Positions 10,647 to 24,146 of a stretch of 64,000 nucleotides of DNA are shown piece after piece. The notes under the pieces were generated by a model. That model saw only the letters and a program-made list of their open reading frames with translations. It ran no database searches and was not told the DNA's origin. Each line of letters opens with the position of its first letter. The stretch's first letter is position 1. The position numbers and the translations under genes were made by a program. Origin of the DNA: Odiellus spinosus (Eukaryota; Arthropoda; Arachnida; Opiliones; Phalangiidae); NCBI GenBank assembly GCA_963920705.1, contig OY987227.1:17819434-17883433 (forward strand), read 5' to 3'.

Positions 10647-10840
10647 CAGGGCCATATTAAGCCATTTGGCGCCAGGGGGCAAAAATTATACGCGCCCCCT
10701 AATTTGATACTCCAACATTCATCACGCCTTCACTCCAAGGAAAGACTTTAATTCAATGCGCCCCTAGATGGTTCGGTGCGCCCCTATTTGGCTGGTGCTC
10801 CTGGGCAGGTGCCCCGTCTGCCCCCCTTAATCCAGCTAAG
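10647..10840. mobile_element. Short hAT-like non-autonomous element (CAGGGCC ends)
   Basis: The left end CAGGGCCATATTAAG faces an inverted right end CTTAATCCAGCTAAG. The 8 bp outside each end (ATTATAGT and ATTATATA) agree at 6 of 8 positions, as expected for an old hAT target duplication. The interior is rich in GCGCCCC-type sequence unlike the surrounding AT-rich DNA. No transposase frame. Confidence 0.5.
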
Positions 10841-12109
10841 ATTATATACTCTTTGATAATTTTTCCCCGTACTATGATTTCAAGCGTGTACTATATCTAA
10901 TAATTGTACTAAAATTTTGATGACTTCGTGATAATTTTGAAATAACAGTTTGTAGTTTTAACAAAATAGTCAAGCCCATAAAATAGCTACTCCCCTGACA
11001 CTTTACAATTTTCAAGTTCATTTTCGACTTTTTGATTTTTCGACATTTCGTTTTTCGAATTTAAAGGGGAAAATTCTAGAGCAGATAAGGCCTTTAAAAT
11101 CATATGGGCTAGGTTAGGTTTGGTTTCGACTCTTCACGAGGAAATTGTATTATTATTATTATTAGTATTTATCAACACCTCGCAAATGCAGTCGTGTAAT
11201 ATATTAAATGTTGGTCAGGGAAATTATTTGGAAATGGTCAGGGAAACCTGGAAAAGTCACTGAATTTCACAGGAAAAAATTTGTAAGAACCCTGTTGCCG
11301 AGTCTCCCGCTAATGGCAAAATTTCCATGGACCCCTTTCCCTGTAAATTTAATATTTGTTTGAAAAATGGGTTCTTGTGTATTATAAGGAATCGATAATC
11401 AATGACTGTCAGGTTTCATTGTCACTTTAAGCCAAAGATGATTTACACTTTTAAAGCTATGCCAATATCTATATCTTTTTTTTAAAAAAATTTAACAAAT
11501 CGAATCAAGTCGATTCGAGAAAAAACTGTTTCCCGTTCACACGACTCTAGGGAAGCGTTTTAAATCGATTCCTAGGCCTAGTATGAACGGAGCTTAAGAG
11601 CAAAATTGGAAGCATGGTATTTGGTAAGGTGTGTGGAAGAACCTTGAGTCCTCGTAGGTATTTTCTTTTTCGCGAAATACGCTGTAGGACTTACAAAGTA
11701 CCATTTTCATATTAACCCTCTTTCTCGCTTTTCCTCCCCAATTTCTGGTACGATGTATTAATAGAATTGGTCAGCTTAGCCCTATTCTTCCACCCCTACC
11801 ATCCCCTTATACCCCTCATCTTTTTTTAAGCCTTTTATACAGGGCCCTTAATTACGAATTTCGCTAACGTTTTATGCAAATGAAGTTAACCTTCTCTCTC
11901 ATTCTCTGCCCTGTTTGATATTCATAGTTAAGAGTTTTTCGGGGTGGACCCCTCTTCGCGTGAATATTCTTGTAACAGGAATAATCTGCTCTTTTTATTA
12001 TCTTTTATATATATATATATAAATATACGAACAAGTCGTCCGCTTTGAACGCCATGTCAGTAGATAGTTTGAGAAATCATACGAAGAACGCGTGGGTGTG
12101 CGTGAAACT

Positions 12110-12419
12110 GGGGCTCCCAGAATACCTATAAATACCTAGAATTCCCAGGTGGTCCTATAAAAACCTATAATTCTAATATTTATCCTATGTTATGTCGGTT
12201 AAATTGCTATGAGAAAGTATAAAAAGATACTTTAAACATAATTTTGGACCTATAAATCCTATAAATTGAACATTTTTGGACTTATAAATCCTATAAATTG
12301 AACATTTTTGGACCTATAAATCCTATAAATTGAACATTTTTGGACCCATAAATATTCTATAATTTTGGCATTTGTAACCTATAATACCTATTAGTTTTGG
12401 TGGAGTTTGGACTGGGAGC
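12110..12419. repeat. CCTATAAA-rich element with 32-bp tandem repeat
   Basis: A core of three near-identical 32-bp units starts at 12246, 12278 and 12310 (unit begins GGACCTATAAATCCTATAAA), with a degenerate fourth from 12342. Flanking sequence on both sides contains looser CCTATAAA motifs. The whole is bounded by short inverted ends, GGCTCCCAG (near 12111) and CTGGGAGCTC (near 12411). It could be a small transposon whose interior expanded. No target duplication was found. Confidence 0.75.
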
Positions 12420-13288
12420 TCTGACCATAGCTATCTGTCACACTAGCATTTCTTAATCGATTTGAAACGGTAAAATGAAACCGATATTCAAATTGCCAGG
12501 AATCGATTTAAGCGTCACGTGTTCACACATTTTCTTTATAAATCGATTTATTGTACCTTCATCTATCGGTTGTTAAAATCGAATCGGTTTGGTCACGTCC
12601 TCGGGTCACGTTATGCCATTAGTTCTGTTAAATTCTAAAATATATTTATAAGGAGTTAAAATTGAAATCCCAAAATCTCTCCTTCATTTAAGTAAAAAAA
12701 AAAACTACTCTCAATATTTGGTGGAAAGTGGTTCCAGACGAAATTTAATGGGTAAAATATAAATATCTAATGAATTAGTTTTTCCCCTCATTTATATAAG
12801 CAATCTCTAATGAAGGGGTAAAGTTGGGAAGGTCGCGCTGTAAGGGGTAAAAAAAGAGGACTAATCGTAATCATTTTAATATTGTACTCTTGAACAACGT
12901 GAGCTGTTCACAAAATTAGTTTAAACTGGAGCGTATTAATACTAAATAATAAATATCGTAAGAAAAAAGTAGCCGTTGCCAAGCGCTATATGAACACGAG
13001 TGTAGAAATGAGCTTTTTCCCTATTAATCGTTTTTGAAGTAAGAAGGCGTCTCGTAACGTGTTGCATACAAATCACCATTATAATAGAGCAAACGTGGTC
13101 TACACACTATTCTCTCCTTTACCTTACTCGTCGTGTACAAGATATGTCCAACTTAATGTACGCGTTAATGTATACGACAAAGACTTAATACTAAAATATC
13201 CGTGGATAAAATAAAATAATTTAATTGTACGCAAAGAGGACAAATTTCGACCAAATTCTTAAAATAGCTTAAAGCTTGTTGGTTTGTC

Positions 13289-13851
13289 AAAATACTAAGA
13301 ATCCTTCTCCTGATTTTATTATTATTCTGTTCAGTCAAGGTCCAAGAATTATTTTTCCAAATACTAAGAATTCTTCTTTGACCATTTCTCCAAAATACTT
13401 AATATTCTTCTTTGACCATTTCTCCAAAATACTAAATATTCTTCTTTGACCATTTCTCCAAAATACTAAATATTCTTCTTTGACCATTTCTCCAAAATAC
13501 TAATTATTCTTCTTTGACCATTTCTCCAAAATACTAAATATGCTTCTCTCATGATCATGGATGTATCGAATTACTAAGAATTCTCATATACAAACATATT
13601 TTTTGTATCCCGAAATACTAAGAATTCTTCTTTGACCATTTCTTCTCCAAAATACTAAGAATTCTTCTTTGACCATTTCTTCTACAAAATACTAAGAATT
13701 CTTCTTTGACAATTTCTTCTCCAAAATACTAAATACTTCTTTCACTAATAAATACTTCTTTCCCTAATAATTCTTCTCGCTAAAGAAAGAACTTTTAGTG
13801 ATCATTATATTGAGTTTCTTCTAACTTCACGAGAAGAATTCTTAGTATTTT
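13289..13851. repeat. 34-bp minisatellite with an inverted terminal copy
   Basis: About nine to ten variable units containing AAAATACTAARAATTCTTCT then TTGACCATTTCTCC. The five units between about 13352 and 13540 are the most regular, and later units gain an extra TTC. A perfect inverse of the first 20 bases of the unit lies at 13832-13851, so the array and this copy can pair as a hairpin. The AGAATTCT core is itself palindromic. Confidence 0.85.
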
Positions 13852-14525
13852 GGCGCACCGAACAATATTGAAATCAAATTCACGAATAGCATTTAAAATG
13901 TCATTGGCGCGCGTATCGAACGCCTCTTCCTCTTCGATAGAAAAATCAACCTTTTTAGGTTTAATAATATATATTTGAAAGAAAATAGAATCGTAAACAC
14001 CTCCTTTTCACGATATAAAAGTAAAAAAATAAAAAAAATAATAAAAATGGGTTTTCGGTCCCCAATTGCGGAAAAGAAAATGGAAAGCTATAGTATATTA
14101 CGGAGCGTAAAGCCTTTGGTAAAACATGTATGTTTTTGTTATTTAGCGTGGTGTGGATCGCGTGCGCCTTTTTCCTTCCTTCATTTATTAGGTCCCAGTT
14201 ATAATGTAGAACCCGCGTGTAGAAAAGTTTTAGTGGTGAAAATGTTAGGGAGGAGAATTGCTCAGGGTACAAGCGTGTAGGGGATTCCGAAATGGACTCC
14301 AACTTAAAGGGATACTTAAATTACCCACCAACCATTATTTATATTTTTTATTTTGAGCGTTTTACTTTGAAACTACCAAATCCGTTGTTGAAATTTTGAT
14401 GATACCAATTTTTTAAGTTTTATCTTTATTTGAAAAACATTTCCATGGTGTTTTGATAATTCACCCGCTAGGGTTTGTAAAATATAGAGGCTTAAAAATC
14501 AAATGTCGCTTTTTCCTTCGGACCT

Positions 14526-14545
14526 CTCTAGGTGTACACCTAGAG
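14526..14545. repeat. Perfect 20-bp palindrome
   Basis: CTCTAGGTGTACACCTAGAG equals its own reverse complement. A second inverted repeat (CATGGATTAAT / ATTAATCCATG) starts just downstream at about 14557-14592. Role unknown. Confidence 0.9.
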
Positions 14546-15038
14546 CAGTTTGAACCATGGATTAATTATATGTATAGTTAAATTAATCCATGTTTGAGCT
14601 ATCCTATTTAACTTCACATTTTAAATATCCCGCTCTTCACGAGATTCTTTTCTTTAGAGCTTGCGAATTATCAAAACGTCGTGATTGGTCATGGAATCTA
14701 ATTTCAAAATTTTCCAATCAAAGAGAAACTTTCGATGGATTTGGTAGTTTCAAGGTACAAGGCTTAAGATTAAAAAAAATAACTGTTAAATGGTTTGAAA
14801 GCAAATTTCATCTTACTATTTTTAGTTTAAAAGTCTGTCTTAGTGTAAATCCTAACAGAGTTCGTACAAACATTCATTTCAAATCTTTTATAAACCCTTT
14901 TCAAAGTAAAAATAATCAATCCCAGTCCAAATATTGTTTTATTCCCTTAGATAATTAATTAGATTTAATTAAAAGACTATTTATGCTTGACTCTATTTTG
15001 AACTAAATTAATTGTTTCTATAAAATATTCCCAGGAAC

Positions 15039-15040
<2 letters not shown>

Positions 15041-15067
<27 letters not shown>
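15041..15067. repeat. Poly(T) run
   Basis: About 27 consecutive T. Similar runs occur at 45038-45061, 53341-53364 and 61664-61689, with a poly(A) run at 59300-59325. No associated SINE or LINE body recognised. Confidence 0.85.
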
Positions 15068-15070
<3 letters not shown>

Positions 15071-15839
15071 GTAATGTAAAAACTAATGCTCATGGCGTAT
15101 GTTATTGTATTTTAAGTCTCGGAGACAATATAACCCCTTACTATTCATATATATATACTATGTATATATTTACTGTTGCGGGAACCCCCACATATTTTAT
15201 GTATAAGTTCGGAATGTAACGTTTTCCTTCTTATAGCTTCGCGTGTTCGTTCATATCGCTCCCGAGTAAGAGAAAAAAATATATATATTACCTTTTATTT
15301 CTCTATATATATTTTTTTGGGGGGTTTTATTTCTCGTCCTTTTCTGACATGGCGCTGGAGTCCGAAAGAGGTGACAAAGGAAATGGGAGTTTCCAAGGAG
15401 ACCCCAGTGATTTATGACTCATTTTATAACTCCATTTTCCTGGAGAATTCTTAAGGAAAAATAGTGAGAGAGAGAAAAATATATGTATGGCCGAAAATCC
15501 GACGACAAATTGAGATTTTATTAATCTCGTTGGGTCTCGTAATAATCGCGTGTCGCTTTTTATCGCCACCGTGTTAAGATTTGTTTACAAATAACACCAT
15601 CACGGTTTTCGTGCGGAATATTAATATAAGGAACATAAATTAGGACGATGTTTCTAAATTCAAACCAAATAAAATCAAAATTTTACATAAATTAATGTCA
15701 AATTATGTAGAGCTGATTTAGAAATAACACGGAATCGTGCTGAAACTTATAATAAATTATGATAAGGTTTTGAAATTATCATATATTAAAATAAAATAAT
15801 AAACAGGCTAGTTTATGGTTGGACGGGTAGTTTTTAGGA

Positions 15840-16237
15840 CCACTTCCTTAAATCTGTACACCTTTTGCGCGCGAAGTTTTTAGGAACCTTAGTTTACTCG
15901 ATTACTTATCTGATTACTGCCTTTGCTAGTACTAAATTCATACTCAGTTAGGTAAACATATAGTCAAAGCTACAGCGAGGGGCAGCTCCATCGATTTGCT
16001 GCCAGCGTTTCTCAAAACCGCAGATTCTCTAAACCTCATCTAACCTAACCAAAAATCAGTTGGGAAAAATCACTGTATTTATTTTGTTGCCACTTACCGA
16101 TCAGATAAAGGAGACCTTCATGTAATAGGTGTACAAGTCTGTAACTTGCTCTTTAAGTGATTAATTAACTAAGTATGTATTTAACATTACCAAGGGATGT
16201 AATCACGTAATTCGTGTACAATATTTTAAGGAAGTGG
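15840..16237. mobile_element. MITE with CCACTTCCTTAAA terminal inverted repeats
   Basis: The left end CCACTTCCTTAAATCTGTAC faces the right end GTACAATATTTTAAGGAAGTGG, an inverted match of about 20 bp. No transposase. Related fragments sharing CTGTACACCTATTRCGC and TTACT-rich interiors occur near 42530-42610 and 46478-46605, so it is a family. Target-site duplication not evident. Confidence 0.65.
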
Positions 16238-18794
16238 TTAACCCCTCGATTAGTAGAAAAATTAAATTGTTAGTATAATCCTCGCTACATGAAAATTTGG
16301 GTCTTTTGTGATTTACGAGTCCTGATTAATCCTAGATTAATCGTTTTGTAGCTAATTGTTTGTGAAATTATATTGGCTATAAAAACGATTGTTAAAATGC
16401 ATTTTTTTATGTTTGGGTTCTTTTTTGGGACCTCTATAACCAATAAAAGTTGCAATATCAGAATTCAAACCATAATTTCAAATATATTTATAATCACGAA
16501 AGAAAATCCACGTAATATTTTTAGTTTACCCCTTATAAGTCGACTAATGATTCGTCCGTTTCCTGAACACGCGTTTCTACATGCGATTTTAGTCTATTTT
16601 CCTTTCTTTTCGCGTTAAATCAAATCCCATCATAGTTGAGTAGACGAAATATTTTCTTGTTAGCATTCTAAGCGCGTATAAAACCCGTTAAATATTACTC
16701 CGTGGCGGAGGGGAGAGCGCCTTTTTTTTCTATTATCGAGGTCACTTCCTCCGCTTCCTCCAACTATATACGTTCTCCTATTCTTCTCTTCGGAACAGCA
16801 ACTAAAATTGTAACCCCATCACGCATGCAGACTCGACCGCCGCGCCCAGGGCTATAGCTCGCTGCTAAAACGCATTCGTGATTACCTTATATATACGCCA
16901 ACATCGATTTAACAGCTCGCCTTAGCTCTTATATTCTATAGCTTTTCTAGAAAGTATGGAAAAGCGTTTCTAAGCGACTTTGAATATACTATATACGTAG
17001 GATCATAAGTACAATCAGGAAGTATGAAAGAGCCCATACTAGCAAGTTCATTAAAACTCGGGAACGAGATTTTGTCTCCTACAGTCCGACTATCCTTGCG
17101 GTGGACTTCGTAAGAGTCCGTACTTGAAATATATATTTTATAATACCTATAGCGTGGTCGGTAGTGAAAAAAAGGTTATCTACACTCATTATTACAGAGA
17201 TATGGACTTTACATTGCTTATACTTATGTTGAATTATTGTACTTTTGGTATAGGATCCAATCCGTCAAAGAAAAAAACCCGAAATATATCCCTGATACAA
17301 GTTGTAAAATATGATATACTTGTTCGAGTTTAAGAGTTAGCACTGTGCTAACTATTTTTATCTCGCTTAGTAAAATAATCGAGTGTATTGCGAAGTTATG
17401 CCACAACACTCGCGTTGTAATCGTAGATTTAGAGCATTGTTATCATGGAATATGCCGCGCGGGAGAGACTTGGCCCTAAGATCAGAGAATTTGATATAAA
17501 AAAATTATGTAAATGAAATTTGCACTTGAAATGACCATGGAATAATAAAATTAACTTTAAACGATCAGGGAAAAGTTAGGATAAATGATTTAAAAGGACA
17601 GGAATTTGAAATTTGACTCATTACCGTTTAACTAATAGTGTTATGGGAAGAAGGCCAAAGTTACTCGAAACTAATTTCTCTAGTTCTCCCATTTTTCCGA
17701 GTTACATTACTTTAGCATTAGACTATACACTATACAAGGCGTATATTCCCGCGAAAATCTACACGTGGACCAAAAAATAAAAAAGTTGGGAATAATATGT
17801 TTAGCGGAAGGTAGAAGGTGGGCAAAAAGAGGAGTAAAGGGGGAAGAGAGAAAGGGAAGGCTAGAACGTCACTCACTCAGTCCGAAAAGGTGACATGCAC
17901 GTGCTCACGAGGAGGGCGTTTCCATTTAGCGTTTCTCTCTTTTTTTTTTCTCTCGCGCTGCTTTCGTATACTTTTCCCCCCACGTTATAGCTTGTTTGAA
18001 TCAAACTTTCTCCCGCGCTCGTCTCGTATCGGGCGCGAAAGCTCGGGGAATAAAAGTGTCGCGCGCGAGCCAAAAAGAGAATCCCGCGCGAACCTGAAGC
18101 TGACAAGAGTTTTAGGAGGGGCGGTAGAAGAGACCGGGGTTAACCACGTGGGCTTTAGTTTTTTTTTTTTTTTTTTGTATATATACATTTATGTATTGTA
18201 TATCGCGAGGGTGTACCACGGTTGAGTCCGAAAAGAGAGAGATGCGTATGTCGAGACAGCCTCTAAAAATCCCTCTTGATCCTCTACTACATTGTTAGCG
18301 CGAATCCCCTCCGCAAAGTGTTTTTAACGAGTTTTCAACCCTCCCCTTTTTTTTTCTTTCTTTCCCAATTCCCAACTACGGGATAAAAAGTGCCACGTTG
18401 GCTCTCTCTGGTTGTACGTGAGAAATAAGCCGTCTGTCTGAGGATTATAATTGCTGTTTTATACATTTCATTTTCTGTCGCCAATCAACGATACATTCGT
18501 TTTATTACTAATTTTTTTTAATAATAACAATCTTAACGAGGAATTCACGGTTTTCTATTATACTTTCGCGTGAAAATCTCGTCGCGTGACTCCGTTTGGA
18601 TCTGTATATTATTTTCTTATAATGAGCCTTCCCGCAACTGTTACCACGTGGTCAGATTCAAAACTAAGCGATACGCTTGACCCGTCAAGTTTGCAAAGGA
18701 CGGTATGAAATACATCATTTACTTTCGCACTTTTTTATTTTTTCCGCACATGCAATATTCTAATATAGCAAACTCTATAATACTTTTAAGTTTG

Positions 18795-18925
18795 TTGGTA
18801 GAATTGGTAGAATTCTTTATGAATTCCTAGAAATTCACTGGATTAATTCACAGAAATTCACTAGAAGAATTCTTAGTAATTCGCTGTTAGAATTCTTAGC
18901 AATTCACTGGAAGAATTCTCTGTAT
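18795..18925. repeat. Short AGAATTCTTAG / AATTCACTGG tandem repeat
   Basis: Degenerate units of about 22-23 bp containing AGAATTCTTAGYAATTC and CACTGG, four or five copies. It shares the AGAATTCTTAG core with the 34-bp array at 13.3-13.9 kb, though the rest of the unit differs. Confidence 0.6.
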
Positions 18926-21900
18926 TTTGACCTTATAAAGGGATACTTGGAGGTAAAAAGTTTGAATGTATAAGTGAAGCATAAATTCGGGCCAATCATA
19001 TTTTTTCCACTTTCAACATAATATAGTGACAATTATAATGTCCTAACTTTAAAAGAATAGGCCGGCGTTTGACGCCCAATTTGTTGGGAATCAAACCCAG
19101 GCCTATTCTCTTTATTTTAGGACATAACAAGCTTTGTTGAAGGACGAAATATAAATTTACTTTTTTTCAAACTTTAGCAAACTTTTGAAATTATTGTGAA
19201 CACCAAAAACGTGTTTCTAAATTGCAAAAAAAATCTAAAATACGTTTCTGAGGTGATTCCGAAAATAAATTCAAAAGCTGATCCATTTTTAGCTCCAATT
19301 TCCCTTTAAATACTAGTCTAATATTTTAGATCAAGTCCGATATCTTTAAACACTATAAACACGTAATGTTCAATTATAAGAGTGGACAAAAGGAGAAAGT
19401 TAAGGTGGATTGATACACAACTATATAACACTCATTGGTAAAAAAATGTATTTGTAGCCAAAATGATACGAAATGTCGTGTATGTATTCCAAAATTTCTG
19501 ATGTACTTCCCGGTTTGCAGAGAGCTATACCTAAAAAACTATAAACGCGTCGCATGGACGAAATTCTTTCGTGTTGGTAGCTCATCAGTCAAACTACCAC
19601 GTGATTCATTGATAGCTAAGCCTAGGGAACTATGTAGGCCGTGTCGGAACAAGGAGGAGTTGGGCTATTGCTACCCGTGTTTTATTATTGAGTCACTATG
19701 GAATTACACACTCTATTAGGCGGCCGGCAGTAGGCGTTTTTCCAGCCTCCTTTGGCGACTTTTTTTTATTAATCTCTTTCTCTATATCTTTTTTTATATT
19801 CACTTAAATCCATCCCCGCCTTTCCCTTTACAAATCAATTATCCGTATAGGAAAAAAACCACCCTAATAAGCTCTATTATCTGAAATCTACTCTAATGCA
19901 TTAGTAATATAATTAGGAATACATTAACGTAACTTTGACTGTGTAGAAAAAGAGGCCAAGTGTCATAAAATATATGTTGATTGCGTGTGACGTCAAATAG
20001 TTGCCTTTCACCACGCAAACCAACGGCCATTTAGTTTTCCATTTCTCGTAAACTTAACAAGATATAGGCACTAGTGCAACATTCACTTTGTAGTCATTTC
20101 ACAATGATTTATCGAGTACGTTACTGTAGCATTGTGTGAAACAAACCGTAATTTTCCAATAAGCCATTAATTATGGTAACAGGAAACAAAATCCTGTAAC
20201 TTTACAGTAAATTTGCAGGTAATTGTCTGCCAGTTAATCTCCCCGTAATTTCAACAGTTTTTTTTTTACAGTGCATTTTTGAGATGAAATTAAGCACCTT
20301 CTACCAAGCATCGCTATTTTTTTTAATATCAAACTCGGCTAAGCCTAAATATAAGACAAATTTTTGGGGCTAACTCCTATTTCTTTTTAACCATGAAGTT
20401 TAATATTACGTAACAATCCGCCATTACCAAATTCTCTTGAACATAAGTCTATGAGTCTAGTATTTACCCTCCCTTTAGACTTTACGATAAAATGAAAGAA
20501 GTTGGGTTTTTCGTTATTTTATAATTTATTTCGCTCCATTTGCCTTATTCTATATTTTCGTTTATTTACGAGGGCTATGTGATTTCATCATGGAAGGGAC
20601 GAGGAAGTGGATTTCTAAGCTCCCTGTTACCCTCTTTCTCCGATTCCCTCTAACACTAAAATAACCCGAACAAGGCCTACTTTTTATATTAATAGTGTCC
20701 ACTATAAGCGTCGCGCGTTGAATTAAAATCTACGGTTCCTCGCGGACGCAGTTTTTCCACCTAAATGAAGCGAGAAACGAAGTGAGTCAGCGCACGTTTC
20801 GCGCTCTTCTAAATCACGCGGGAAACAATATAGAACGGTCGCCCCTTTTTAGCCCTAGCGGCGAAAGTAAGAAGACGAGCGTGGGCACACGCGCGTGGTG
20901 GTCACCCGAGGTTGTAACCTCGCGCCACGCGACCTTTACGAGTATATCCCAGAAGATTCGCCCTTCTATCCTGTATGCCAAAATATATCGAGGCGCTTCC
21001 CGCGCTTTTTCATTGTGTTTCCCTCGTTTAATAGGAAAGACCCTAACGAGAATCATTACGGTGGTTTTCACGACCGATTTTTGCTCGCACCCCTCCCTTG
21101 ATCTAATTGTCCTATTTTACCCTCATTTCACCCCAAGTTTCGGCCAGCTATGATTTATTCGAATTTAATAGAGTTTCGGTCGTAATTACGATCCGCGCTA
21201 TAAACTAATCGGTAAGACGTGATAAAGAATCGATCTTTTATTGCGGGATATGTATAATTTTATTAAATATTAAATTTAATAAGTTAGGTTATGTTGAGTA
21301 GTACTGATTAGAATTATCGTTATATTTATCGTAATTTATGCTCGTTTTAAACTTTAAGCTGTGAAATAATTGATTTTAATAACAAATTTAGATATTTGTT
21401 CTTTCGTGATGTTCCGTTAAGTTCTAGAATAAATATTGGGTAGTTTTACCCTGGAAGGGAGCTTTGTCTTGGGCATGGTCTCACGAAGGTTAGAACACTT
21501 CTACAGGGGCTCGTAGGAAATACATTATGTAAACAAAACCGAATAGCGGGCTTCCCCAAAGTATAAAGCCATGCTTTATTTGAAATTAATTAGATTTAAT
21601 TACACGAATTAACCATATACATTAAATTTAGTTTTAATATTTCAATATTAGTATAAACAAAAACTCATTTATGTATCTAAGAATATGGGGGAAAATATAT
21701 TTTATACTCGTTAAACTACAAGGATTAGCGAAGGGATTAGCCTTAGGAGAAAGAAGAAACGCCAGAGTGCGCTCCAGTACTTTTTAGGGGTGAAATCTAG
21801 CGAATAGCAGACGAATTTTGAATACAAAGTTTGCGAGGATGGTGCCAGAGAATAGTGGTTTAAATTTAGGCTGCGTAAAATTTCTAAATATTGAATTTTC

Positions 21901-23634
21901 GTAGAATATAAACTCCATAAATATTATTAATTATTGGTTTTGTAAAAGGGGAAGACCTAGGCACAAAAATGTTTCTCTTTACGTCATTGCTCGCGGAATG
22001 GCGATATTTTCGTTTCGCTAGCTAAAACTCATCTCGTGTAAAGAAAACGCCATTAAATTAAATTATGAGTCACGTGATTTAATGACGAACAAAGGAACAA
22101 TTCAACAAGACAATTTATTTTATAAAATCAAGTATTAACTAAAAATTATTTTGATTTAAAATAATACGATAGGCCTCGTTTCTTAAATTTCCTCAAATTT
22201 AGTCTACTGCCATGTGCACTAAAGTTGTCCCACGGTGTCATTAGAAACAGGGTAGGGGAGACGGGGGTGGGGGTCTAATATAAAACCAGGGAAATAGGAG
22301 AAGAGAATTCGCGGTGCTATAGGTCGGAGTATTCTCTAGTGGAAGGGCTCAAAAAGACGAAGCCTAACTATACTCCTCCTATACGCTTATAGTTCTTGAA
22401 GAGAACGTGTACATTAAATTACCGTCGCGCGCGGCGCCCGAAACTAAATCATCATTACCGGTGACAGGGACCCCGGCTTCGGGTTTTGCTCTCTTATTTT
22501 TCTCCCTAGCTTAATTCGCACGCTCTATCTCTCTATTGCTCAAGCATGGACGAATAATACCGTGGTAAAACTTGTATTACTCTTTACGCTCTTGAAAGGG
22601 ACAAACTTTTTTAGGTTGTTATAAATCTACAGCCAAAGTCAAAATTTTTCACTCTCCATTTTAAGGCGATTTCTCATTGGCATCAGCCATTCTGAATTCT
22701 CAGTAATTTTTCAGTTTGAAACTGTTTTAGGGTTAGCAAGTTCAGTTCGCAACTTTGATAATTAAATGTAAATTACCCCGAAACCTATTGGGGAGTTTTG
22801 AAAATGATTTGGCGCATATTTTAACAAACTTTTTAGAGCCTATAGTTCAGAACTGAAAAGCGAACCTGACGCGATATCTATGGGAGATCTAAGATCTAGG
22901 TTCCACATAGTTCAAGTTATTATTACTCAAGGTTTGCTCCTCAGTTCACAAAGTTTGAACCAGGTTTATAGGGTCATTCAGGACTAATTATGGGGATATA
23001 ATAAATGAATGATGAAATATATTCTTTCATTTTCACTCTTCCATTTTTTTTTTTTTTTTCTTTTCTTTTGCGTCATACTTGTCTCCCTCTTCGGTTTATA
23101 AAGGTATTATTCGTCCATGGCTCACGCCTTTTTGGTTCCTGTATCCTTAATCCCAAGCGCTGCCCCCCTATTCCGTTCTCTTTATATACTTGAGGTCCGT
23201 GACGTTGTCGATTGACACTATTGTCCAAGGCGGGGAATGCTCATTTTGATCCTTGTTGTAAGTCCATAGGATAAAATTGATCGTCAGTATAGTGGCGACG
23301 CCTAACGGTATCTTATGACAGCGCCGTGGCCGAGTCGGTCGAAACTTCATCCCCCTCGCTCTGTAGCACATCCTCTTTCAGGCCTATAAAATTTTATTCG
23401 CCCTAGAAAAGCCCGATAATGGTTTGGGAGAGTCTACCCGCTTTTTATTTATTACTCCGAGATGGGAATTAAGGACCCCTTTTTTGGGGGGAATTATCCT
23501 GAAGGAGACCTTTATTTTTAAAGGGAAAATGAAAAAATAAATTCGATTGAGTTTTATTAATGCGAAATAAAATTGATTCGAACATGGGAAATACGAAAAT
23601 TATGGGTTAAATTAATCCATTAAACCCACTTAAA

Positions 23635-24025
23635 GGGAGAACGCAACCTAACAAGTGATTTTTTTATCGATTCCTATGGTTTACATAGGCCTAATCCACT
23701 AGTGAATAAATTTAGGAACAAATATAAATAAAAAAACTTACCCGGAAAATAGGCTTAGCTGGTTTCATGGAGATCCTGATTTCCTCGCGATTGTAAGTCT
23801 CGTGGAGATCTCGCGTGAACGACGGGCCTTTGCTCATTGGTCGCTAGACCTTACACGGAAGCAATTCAGGATCTCCATGAATACCGCTAAGCCATTTTTC
23901 CTGGTAAGTTTTAAATTTATTTGTAGTTTAATATTTGTTTTGTTAAATTTGTATTGGTGGGTTATGCTTATTTAAACAACAAATAATCGATGAAAAAAAT
24001 CACTTGTTGTTAGGTTTCATTATCC
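23635..24025. mobile_element. Foldback MITE, copy 1 (TTAA-flanked, piggyBac-like)
   Basis: TTAA lies on both sides. Ends are AGGGAGAACGCAACCTAACA and, inverted, AGGGATAATGAAACCTAACA. The inverted repeat continues inward through ATCGATT, GGCTTAGC and CATGGAGATCCTGA, so most of the about 390 bp can fold into one hairpin around a short loop near 23820. No coding capacity. TTAA target sites are the hallmark of piggyBac. Copies 2 and 3 are at 36558 and 49091. Confidence 0.8.
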
Positions 24026-24146
24026 CTTTAATTTCGAGAAAGTGTATATCTATTTTAATTTTGAAGTTTCTTTTGAACGCGTCAATCCCTAGGTATAAAA
24101 TTTTGAATGTGTTTTTAATAGAATGAGTGAAATACAAATAATACGC

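Noticed and set aside
14590..14958. 122-codon open frame on the + strand
   Set aside because: No recognisable domain and no splice or start context beyond chance. Composition is typical of translated AT-rich non-coding DNA.
20782..21153. 123-codon open frame in a GC-rich patch
   Set aside because: No family resemblance, and overlapping frames on both strands at the same place indicate composition rather than coding.
23322..23340. tRNA-like box A (GTGGCCGAGTCGG), possible tRNA-Ser/Leu or SINE head
   Set aside because: No matching box B (GGTTCRANYCC) at the right distance and no cloverleaf stems can be drawn.
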